NCBI RefSeq assembly: GCF_017876115.1
Contig: NZ_JAGINO010000001.1
Location: forward strand, 310,001 to 374,000
DNA: 64,000 nt
Direction: 5' to 3'
Origin: Azospirillum picis
GTDB taxonomy: Bacteria; Pseudomonadota; Alphaproteobacteria; Azospirillales; Azospirillaceae
Under the pieces are notes generated by a model that saw only the letters and a list, made by a program, of their open reading frames with translations, was not told the origin of the DNA and did no database searches. Both the position numbers and the translations under genes were made by a program. How positions within the stretch are numbered: position 1 is the stretch's first letter; every line of letters begins with the position of its first letter. Shown here in pieces: positions 57,791 through 64,000 of the stretch.

Positions 57791-58483
57791 ATGAGTTCCA
57801 CCCCGACCATCATCCTGGTTCACGGCGCCTTCGCCGACGGCTCCTCGTGGGGCCGGGTGATCCCCCACCTGCAGGCGGAGGGGCTGGCGGCGGCCGCGGT
57901 GCAGAATCCGCTGGTGTCGCTGGACGACGACGTCGCCCATCTGCAGCGCGCCATCGACCGCAGCAAGGGGCCGGTGGTGCTGGTCGGCCATTCCTGGGGC
58001 GGGGCGGTGATCACCCAGGCCGGCGGCCAGGACCGGGTGGCGGCGCTGGTCTATGTCGCAGCCTTCGCCCCCGACATCGGCCAGTCGCCCAACGACACGC
58101 TGAAGCCCTATCCGCCCTCGGCCGGCCTGACCGGCGTCTCGGTGGACAGGGGCCGCTTCCTGACGCTGACGCCGGACGGCATGGCCCGCAACTTCGCCCA
58201 GGACCTGCCGGCCGACGAGGCGGCCCTGCTCGCCGCCGTTCAGGGTCCGGTCGCCGCCGCCTGCTTCGCCAGCAAGGTGTCGGCCGCCGCCTGGACATCG
58301 AAGCCGTCCTGGTACGTGGTCGCCACCCAGGACCGCATGCTGCCGCCGCCCTTCCTGCGCGACACCGCCGCCCGCATCGGCGCCCGGACGGTGGAGGTGG
58401 AGTCCGGCCATGCCCCTCACCTGTCCAACCCGCGGGTGGTGGCCGCGGTGATCATCGAGGCCGCGCGCACCGCGACGCCCTGA
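57791..58483 (+). CDS. Alpha/beta hydrolase
   Basis: A 230-residue hydrolase starting STPTIILVHGAFADGSSWG. The nucleophile elbow is VLVGHSWGG, and a late aspartate (VATQDRMLPPP) and histidine (ESGHAPHLSNP) complete the triad. Close families include short salicylate/methyl-ester esterase-like proteins in bacteria that have an ADGSSW motif; the substrate is unknown. It converges with the AraC-type gene 14 bases away. Confidence 0.9.
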   Translation: MSSTPTIILVHGAFADGSSWGRVIPHLQAEGLAAAAVQNPLVSLDDDVAHLQRAIDRSKGPVVLVGHSWGGAVITQAGGQDRVAALVYVAAFAPDIGQSPNDTLKPYPPSAGLTGVSVDRGRFLTLTPDGMARNFAQDLPADEAALLAAVQGPVAAACFASKVSAAAWTSKPSWYVVATQDRMLPPPFLRDTAARIGARTVEVESGHAPHLSNPRVVAAVIIEAARTATP

Positions 58484-58497
58484 TCCAGCCGTCCCGA

Positions 58498-59253
58498 TCA
58501 GCGCTCCGCCCGCCGCACCGCTCCGGGAGTGACGCCGCGGCGCCGGCGCAGGCTGCGGGTGAGCGCGCTCTGGTCGGAGAATCCGACCGCCAGCGCCACC
58601 TCGGCCAGCGGCAGCGTGCCGTCGCGCAGCAGCGCCTCCGCCCGGTCGAGCCGCAGGTCCGCCAGCATGCCGGCGGGGGTGGCGCCGGTGCGGGCGCGGA
58701 AGCGCTCGTGGAACCGGCTGGGTGCCAGCCCGGCCGCCGCGGCCAGATCGGCGACGGTCAGCGCCTCGCCATACCGCTCCGCCATCAGGGCCAGCGCGCG
58801 GTCGATGGGGTCGGCCACCACCGGGACCGCCGATTCCGTTGCCGGGCGGCGCTTCTCCAGCGCCCGCAGCAGCAGGCCGGCCGCATGGTGGGCCAGCATC
58901 GGGTCGAGCGGCCGGCCGGCCGCCTCCGCCGCCAGGTAGCGCACCAGCCCGTCCAGCGCCTCGTCCACCGGGAAGAAGGCGTCGCCGCCGCGCAGCGCTG
59001 CGTCCGGAAGCAGGGCGCCGGACGGCACGTCGAGCACGACGAATCGGTTGTCGCCGACGCTGCGGAAGCTGTGCGGCGTGCCGTCCGCCACCAGAACGCC
59101 CCGGCCCGGCCCGACACACCCGCGGGTCCCGCCGACCTCCATGTCGAGCGCGCCGGCGACGGCCAGGACGATCTGGTGATGCTCGTGCGCGTGCCGCCGT
59201 TCATGCCCGTCATAGCTGCGGGTGCTGACGGCCGGGCGCTGCGGGGACGCCAC
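58498..59253 (-). CDS. AraC-family regulator with cupin sensor
   Basis: A 251-residue regulator. The N-terminal cupin has several histidines (HERRHAHEHHQIVLAV; DGTPHSFRSVG). The C-terminal double HTH contains LTVADLAAAAGLAPSRFHERFRARTGATP and LPLAEVALAVGFSDQSALTRSLRRRRGVTPGAVR. It begins with GTG and is divergent from the EamA exporter gene, which it may control, with about 200 bases between. Confidence 0.9.
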   Translation of the reverse strand: MASPQRPAVSTRSYDGHERRHAHEHHQIVLAVAGALDMEVGGTRGCVGPGRGVLVADGTPHSFRSVGDNRFVVLDVPSGALLPDAALRGGDAFFPVDEALDGLVRYLAAEAAGRPLDPMLAHHAAGLLLRALEKRRPATESAVPVVADPIDRALALMAERYGEALTVADLAAAAGLAPSRFHERFRARTGATPAGMLADLRLDRAEALLRDGTLPLAEVALAVGFSDQSALTRSLRRRRGVTPGAVRRAER

Positions 59254-59459
59254 GCCGGCGGACTCCTCGGTTGCGGGTCAACGGGCCATGCTACGCCGCC
59301 ACAGGCCGGCAGGTACAGGATCAGGTTCGCCCGGACAGCGCGTTCCGGCGGAACCCCGCCGGAGTCGTGGTCAAGGCGCGCCGGAGGCCGGGACAAGACT
59401 CCGGCCCCGCCCGGCCGCTATGGTCGGTCCCCCATCCCAACCTCCGGCCCGCCACGACC

Positions 59460-60377
59460 ATGCTCGCCCCCTCCCCCGCCGCCGGCCGCAGCGCCGTCAA
59501 CCGCGCCACCCTGGTCGGCTTCACCGCCATCCTGATGTGGGCGACCCTGGCCCCGCTGGCGACCCTGGCCTCGACGGTTCCACCCTTCCAACTGGTGGCG
59601 ACCTCCTTCCTGCTGGCCTTCCTGGTCGGCAGCGGCTGGACCCTGGCGCGCGGCGGCAATCCCCTGCGCTACTTCCGCCAGCCGGCCGCCGCCTGGGCAC
59701 TGGGGGTGGGCGGGCTGTTCGGCTTCCATTTCCTCTACTTCATGGCGCTGCAGGCCGCCCCGCCGGTGGAAGCCAACCTGATCAACTATCTCTGGCCGCT
59801 GCTGATCGTGCTGTTCTCGGCCCTGCTGCCGGGGGAGCGGCTGCGCTGGTGGCATGTCGCCGGCGCGCTGGCCGGCCTGGCCGGGACGGCGCTGCTGATC
59901 GCGCGCGGCGGCAGCGGCGGCTTTTCCGTCGAGGCCGCGCATCTTCCCGGCTATGCCGCGGCACTGGGCAGCGCCGTCACCTGGGCCGGTTATTCGGTGC
60001 TGCGCCGCCGGCTGGGCCAGGTGGGAGAGGCGCCGACCGACGCGGTCAGCGCCTTCTGCCTGGTCACGGCGCTGCTGTCGCTGCTCTGCCACCTGATGCT
60101 GGAGCGCACGGTGTGGCCGGAGACCGCCGCCGGCTGGACGGCGATGCTGCTGCTCGGGCTGGGGCCGGTGGGGGCCGCCTTCTTCGTCTGGGACTTCGGC
60201 GTGCGCCACGGCGACATCCGGGCGCTGGGGGCGCTGTCCTACCTGGCGCCGCTGCTCTCCACCCTGCTGCTGGTGCTGTTCGGGCTCGCCCCCAACAGCG
60301 GCGCCGTCTGGGCGGCCTGCGCCCTGATCGCCGGCGGGTCGCTGCTGGCCAGCAAGGACCTGCTGCGGCGGGGGTAG
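59460..60377 (+). CDS. EamA/DMT-family transporter
   Basis: A 305-residue inner-membrane protein with ten helices in two EamA repeats. It starts NRATLVGFTAILMWATLAPLATLA and has ANLINYLWPLLIVLFSALLPGERL near the end of repeat one, then GALSYLAPLLSTLLLVLFG in repeat two. Members export amino acids or metabolites; some YddG-like ones export aromatic amino acids. The ATG at 59460 gives the family start. It is divergent from the AraC-type regulator. Confidence 0.9.
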   Translation: MLAPSPAAGRSAVNRATLVGFTAILMWATLAPLATLASTVPPFQLVATSFLLAFLVGSGWTLARGGNPLRYFRQPAAAWALGVGGLFGFHFLYFMALQAAPPVEANLINYLWPLLIVLFSALLPGERLRWWHVAGALAGLAGTALLIARGGSGGFSVEAAHLPGYAAALGSAVTWAGYSVLRRRLGQVGEAPTDAVSAFCLVTALLSLLCHLMLERTVWPETAAGWTAMLLLGLGPVGAAFFVWDFGVRHGDIRALGALSYLAPLLSTLLLVLFGLAPNSGAVWAACALIAGGSLLASKDLLRRG

Positions 60378-60438
60378 GGCGTGATCGGCAAGCGGACCCG
60401 CCCGAACCGTGAAGCGCACGGAGGGCTCCAGGGGCGGC

Positions 60439-61803
60439 TCACGCCTCCACGCCGTGTGCCGCCGCGGCGACGTCACGGCGGGCGCGGGCGCCGGCCTCCA
60501 GGCCGTTGAAGTACCAGTTCAGCGCCACGGCGGCGAGGGTGCCGAGCAGGATGCCGCTGTGGAGCAGCGGCGACAGGAAGGCCGGCATCCTGTCGAAGAA
60601 CCGCTCCGACACCAGCGGGATCAGGCCGAAGCCGATGCTGACGGCGACGACGATCAGGTTTTCGCGCCGGCCGGCATAGTCGACCTGGGCCAGGATCCTG
60701 ACGCCGGTGGCGGCCACCATGCCGAACATCACCAGCCCGGCCCCGCCCAGCACGAAGGCGGGGACCGAGGCCACCACGAGGGCCAGTTTCGGCAGCAGCC
60801 CGAGCAGCAGCAGGATCGCCCCGCCCGCCGCGCAGACCCAGCGGCTGCGCACGCCGGTCACCGCGACCAGCCCGACATTCTGCGAGAAGGACGTGTAGGG
60901 AAAGGTGTTGAAGACGCCGCCGATCAGCGTGCCCAGCCCGTCGGTGCGCAGGCCGCGGACCAGATCCTCGCGGCTCACCGGGCGGCCAACCGTTTCGCCG
61001 ACGGCCAGGAACATGCCGGTCGATTCGATCATGACCACGATCATCACCAGCGACATCGTCACGATGGCGACCGGGTCGAAGACCGGCCAGCCGAACTGGA
61101 AGGGCCGGACCAGGGCCAGCCACGGCGCCTCGGCGAGGCCGGAGAAGCCCACGAGACCCAGCGCCATCGCCAGCAGCATGCCGGCCACCAGCCCCAGCAG
61201 CACCGCGACGTTGCGGACGAAGCCGCGGCCATGCTTCATCAGCGCCAGGATCACCAGCAGCACGAAGGCGGCCACGCCCAGGAAGGCCGGGTCGCCGAAG
61301 TTCGGGTTCCCGACGCCGCCGCCGGCCCAGCCGACCCCCACCCGCATCAGCGAGATGCCGATGATGGCGATCACGCTGCCGGTCACCACCGGCGGGAACA
61401 GCGGCAGCAGCCGCCCGACCAGTGGCGCCGCCAGCATGGCGAAGATGCCCGAGCCGATCACCGCGCCGTAGATGCCGAGCAGCCCCAGCGACGGGTTGCC
61501 CGCCATCGCCACCATCGGGCCGACCGCGGCGAAGGTGACGCCCATCATCACCGGCAGCCGGATGCCGAAGCGCCAGACGCCCACCGCCTGGATCAGCGTG
61601 ACCACGCCGCAGGCGAACAGGTCTGCGTTGATCAGCATCGCGACCTGGTCCTTGGGCAGCTTCAGCGCCCCGCCGACGATCAGCGGCACTGCGACGGCCC
61701 CGGCATACATCACCAGCACATGCTGGAGCCCCAGCGCCAGGAGCCGCCAGGGCGGCGGCAGTTCATCCACCGGATGGATCGCTCGCGGGGTCGGGGATGT
61801 CAT
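60439..61803 (-). CDS. NCS2-family xanthine/uracil/urate permease
   Basis: A 454-residue nucleobase:proton symporter with about 14 membrane segments. Landmarks are LGLQHVLVMYAGAVAVPLIVGGAL, GIRLPVMMGVTFAAVGPM, MIESTGMFLAVGETVGR, and NTFPYTSFSQNVGLVAVTGVRSRWV, the NCS2 signature. Urate or xanthine is the likely substrate, since the window also encodes guanine deaminase and urate hydroxylase. ATG 61803 has AGGAAAGG upstream. Confidence 0.92.
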   Translation of the reverse strand: MTSPTPRAIHPVDELPPPWRLLALGLQHVLVMYAGAVAVPLIVGGALKLPKDQVAMLINADLFACGVVTLIQAVGVWRFGIRLPVMMGVTFAAVGPMVAMAGNPSLGLLGIYGAVIGSGIFAMLAAPLVGRLLPLFPPVVTGSVIAIIGISLMRVGVGWAGGGVGNPNFGDPAFLGVAAFVLLVILALMKHGRGFVRNVAVLLGLVAGMLLAMALGLVGFSGLAEAPWLALVRPFQFGWPVFDPVAIVTMSLVMIVVMIESTGMFLAVGETVGRPVSREDLVRGLRTDGLGTLIGGVFNTFPYTSFSQNVGLVAVTGVRSRWVCAAGGAILLLLGLLPKLALVVASVPAFVLGGAGLVMFGMVAATGVRILAQVDYAGRRENLIVVAVSIGFGLIPLVSERFFDRMPAFLSPLLHSGILLGTLAAVALNWYFNGLEAGARARRDVAAAAHGVEA

Positions 61804-62081
61804 GGCGTGGCCTTTCCTGCGGGTGTGCCGCCATGGCGATGCATGGCCCATGCCGCCCCCTTCCCGGCGGCGGAGACGGCCTCTCGCAGGGCCGCTGCCC
61901 CCCGGCTCTGCCCAAACGATGGGCGGCGCCGGCCGCCATTGCCCGCACAGGTGGCATTTCCCGCGCGGTTTTTTGCCGCGCCGGGGAGCGCCTGCATCAT
62001 GGGCTGCGCTATTCTTTAACGAAAACCCCGTACAGTCCCCCGCGCCCTACCCCTTTCGCACAAGCCCGGACGAGTGACGCG

Positions 62082-62420
62082 ATGAGCAAGTCGATCGAGG
62101 GTGTATCCAACTGGATGCACATGTTCCGCTGGATCGTGAAGCTGATCCGCGACGAATATGGCATCGACGAGGGGTTGCTGACCCGCAACGCGACGCTGGA
62201 GACCGACATCCGCCTGTCGATCGATCAGGTCGAGCAGGTGCTGGAGTTCATTTCCGACAGCTTCGGCATCCGCTTCCCGGACGGAACGCTGGACGAACTG
62301 GTGAAGCTGGAAGAGCTCTGCCTGCTGGCAAGCTGGATCAAGGGGTATTACAAGCGCCCCGAGTTCATTTCCGACGACTTCGAAACCCGCTGCCGCGGCA
62401 TCAACCAGATCGCCGCCTGA
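62082..62420 (+). CDS. Acyl-carrier-protein-like small protein
   Basis: A 112-residue helical protein. Residues 40-80 align by pattern with acyl carrier proteins: ETDIRLSIDQVEQVLEFI corresponds to the DSLD helix, then DSFGIRFPDG and ELCLLASWI. Ser46 sits where the phosphopantetheine serine should be, but the preceding Asp is Leu. It may be an atypical carrier protein (DUF1493-like). A phosphopantetheinyl transferase is encoded at 2774-3541, far away. ATG 62082 is the first methionine before the conserved part. Confidence 0.65.
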   Translation: MSKSIEGVSNWMHMFRWIVKLIRDEYGIDEGLLTRNATLETDIRLSIDQVEQVLEFISDSFGIRFPDGTLDELVKLEELCLLASWIKGYYKRPEFISDDFETRCRGINQIAA

Positions 62421-62532
62421 ACGGATCGGCGCCCGATGTGATCGGCCGCACCGCGCGAGGGCACGGCGGACGCGGACGGTGACCGGCCGGTCCCGCCGGG
62501 ATGCCCGCATGCCCTGCCGCCGGAGCCTTTCC

Positions 62533-63144
62533 TCAGCGCCGCCGCACCTCGGCACAGAAGCCTTCCGCGCCGGCCGGCGCCTCCACCGATACCGCACCCG
62601 CCATGCCGCGCAGCAGCAGGCTGTGGCCGGCCGGCACGGCCATCGCCTCTCCGCCATCGACGCCGATCGCCAGCGTGCCGGCCAGCGCATGGACCAGAAC
62701 GACGTCGCCTTGCGCCTGCCGGACGGCGCCGCCCCCCGCCCCGGTCAGCAGCGTCAGGGCGCCGGCGGCGGACGCGCGGTCGAGCATGAGGTTCACGTCG
62801 CGGATCGGGCCTCCGGTCGGCTCGCACCAAACCGCCGCCTCCCCGGGAAAGGCGAAGGCCGGGCCCATGCGGCGACACTCCACCGGCGGGGCGCCGTCGA
62901 CGGACAGGCGCATGCCGTCGCCCTCGACCACGGCGATCAGCCGGTCGTAGCCGGAGAAGGATGAAAAGGGTCCGGCACCGGATATGTCCGCGATGCTGAC
63001 CCGCCACAGGAAGCGGGTCTCGCCGCCGGGAAGGCTGCCGGCGTCCGGAAGATGCTCCACCGCCAGTTCGGTGGTGACGCCACCGCCGTTCCTCCAGGGG
63101 ACGCGGCGATGGTCGGCGGGGCTCAGGCGGATGGCGGATGGCAA
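62533..63144 (-). CDS. HutD-family protein
   Basis: A 203-residue double cupin. The opening RLSPADHRRVPWRNGGGVTTELA and the segments FLWRVSIADISGAGPFSSFSGYDR, FPGEAAVWCEPTGGPIRDVNLMLDR are the HutD signature. HutD genes often accompany histidine utilisation and are thought to limit formylglutamate or sense intermediates; no other hut gene is in this window, so the role here is uncertain. Confidence 0.88.
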   Translation of the reverse strand: MPSAIRLSPADHRRVPWRNGGGVTTELAVEHLPDAGSLPGGETRFLWRVSIADISGAGPFSSFSGYDRLIAVVEGDGMRLSVDGAPPVECRRMGPAFAFPGEAAVWCEPTGGPIRDVNLMLDRASAAGALTLLTGAGGGAVRQAQGDVVLVHALAGTLAIGVDGGEAMAVPAGHSLLLRGMAGAVSVEAPAGAEGFCAEVRRR

Positions 63145-63202
63145 GGCGGACCTCCGATGCGGGACGCTTGCCCCGTCATAGCATGGCGTCCGCCGCCGGG
63201 CC

Positions 63203-63901
63203 TCAGATGAACAGGTCGAAGCTGCCCATCAGCTTCTGCGTTCCGGTCTGGCCCGTCGGGATCGAGTTCATCGTGCCGATGGCGTTGTTGAGGCCATCGA
63301 GCATCGCCTGCTGCCCGGTGCTGAGCGTCAGGCCGGTGTCACCCTTGGCCGGCTGCTTGGCCACGGTGTCATAGTCCTTGCTGTAGTTGCCCATCACGAC
63401 CTGCAGGGCGTAGTTCTTCGGATCCTTGTCCGACTGGCCCTTGTCGCGGGTGACGCGGATCGTGTAGTCGCCCTTGTCGATGGTCAGGTTTCCCGCCTGC
63501 AGCTTCTTGAAGGCGGCGTAGTCGTCGCCCGAATCCTTGTTGCTGTCGGCCATCACCCGGCCGTACTTGTTCATGAGCTGAACACGCACGCCGTCGTCGC
63601 CGACCTGCCCCATGGTCAGTTCGCCCTTGGTGGTGGCCTTGAACTTGTAGAAGTCGACCTTGTCGTTCGCGGCAAGGCTGCTGGCGACGTTGAGGCGCGA
63701 GACGTTCTTCGTGACCATGCCGATGTCGGTGGCGCTCCCCGCCGTGGTCAGGGGAGACTTCTTGACCGTCTTGGAAAAATCCTGGACTTCGCCGATGGCT
63801 TGGTTGCTCTGCGAGCGCTGGATCGCGTCGACCGCATTCTTGATCGACGCGTTGAGGCTCGACACCATAGAGTTGACGCCTGAGAGAGCATCATCCGCCA
63901 T
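63203..63901 (-). CDS. Hypothetical protein with PPC-like domain and secretion-like C-terminus
   Basis: A 232-residue protein of unknown function. Residues 60-170 (KVDFYKFKATTKGELTM ... DKGDYTIRVTRDKGQSDKDPKNYALQVVM) look like the pre-peptidase C-terminal beta domain found in secreted proteins. There is no N-terminal signal peptide. The last residues, GSFDLFI, put an acidic residue before hydrophobic ones at the very end, as in type I secretion substrates. Export by type I secretion is inferred. Confidence 0.7.
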   Translation of the reverse strand: MADDALSGVNSMVSSLNASIKNAVDAIQRSQSNQAIGEVQDFSKTVKKSPLTTAGSATDIGMVTKNVSRLNVASSLAANDKVDFYKFKATTKGELTMGQVGDDGVRVQLMNKYGRVMADSNKDSGDDYAAFKKLQAGNLTIDKGDYTIRVTRDKGQSDKDPKNYALQVVMGNYSKDYDTVAKQPAKGDTGLTLSTGQQAMLDGLNNAIGTMNSIPTGQTGTQKLMGSFDLFI

Positions 63902-64000
63902 GATCCGTCATCCTTCTCCCGTACCGATCGACTGAACCGCGTCGAACCTGCGGCCGCCCACAATCCTGATCCTGCCCTGATCCTGCCCCGGGCCCGCTCC

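Overview
The window is about 70% GC, densely coded, and reads as chromosome or chromid of an alphaproteobacterium of the Rhodospirillales, most like Azospirillum. This is inferred from gene content: an aerobic cobalamin cluster with cobN, cobG and bluB, a TonB-ExbB-ExbD set, PuuD-type urate hydroxylase, NnrS, and several branched-chain-type ABC transporters. No rRNA, tRNA, prophage or transposase was seen.

Layout. 1-7 kb: the C-terminal end of an RTX-type secreted protein, an FAD monooxygenase behind a double operator, a phosphopantetheinyl transferase, purC, a 2-hydroxyacid dehydrogenase, a PAP2 phosphatase and a hypothetical gene. 7.1-9.5 kb: a type I-C-like CRISPR array of 35 well-kept repeats plus one decayed terminal repeat, with no cas gene in the window. 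It is read on the minus strand. 9.7-12.1 kb: exbB-exbD-tonB behind a Fur-like box. 12.4-17 kb: a BMP-type ABC ATPase and binding protein without permeases, a LysE exporter and a DedA protein. 17.2-24.1 kb: a complete branched-chain-type ABC operon (livG, livF, binding protein, livH, livM) followed by a PAS-AAA-Fis sigma-54 activator. A -24/-12 promoter and two upstream dyads in front of livG suggest that the activator controls the operon.

24.2-41 kb is the core of the window. A cobalamin riboswitch leads into cbtB, cbtA, cobW, cobN, cobG, cobH, cobI and cobJ, with cobK on the other strand, then cobL, cobE, cobM, cbiD (other strand), cobA, cobB and bluB. Together these take up cobalt, carry uroporphyrinogen III through corrin-ring methylation, contraction and cobalt insertion, and make dimethylbenzimidazole. 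CbiD stands where CobF is found in the classical aerobic pathway. A palindromic repeat element lies in frame inside cobG, and a related copy lies beside cbiD.

41-64 kb: a TenA protein, the manganese exporter MntP behind a yybP-ykoY manganese riboswitch, guanine deaminase and urate hydroxylase (purine breakdown), a TetR-controlled RND efflux pair, small signalling and hypothetical genes, NnrS behind an FNR/NNR-like box, a YcaQ-type DNA glycosylase, an Lrp regulator, a second DedA, an alpha/beta hydrolase with an AraC regulator, an EamA exporter, an NCS2 purine permease, an acyl-carrier-like protein, HutD, and a protein whose C-terminus resembles a type I secretion signal.
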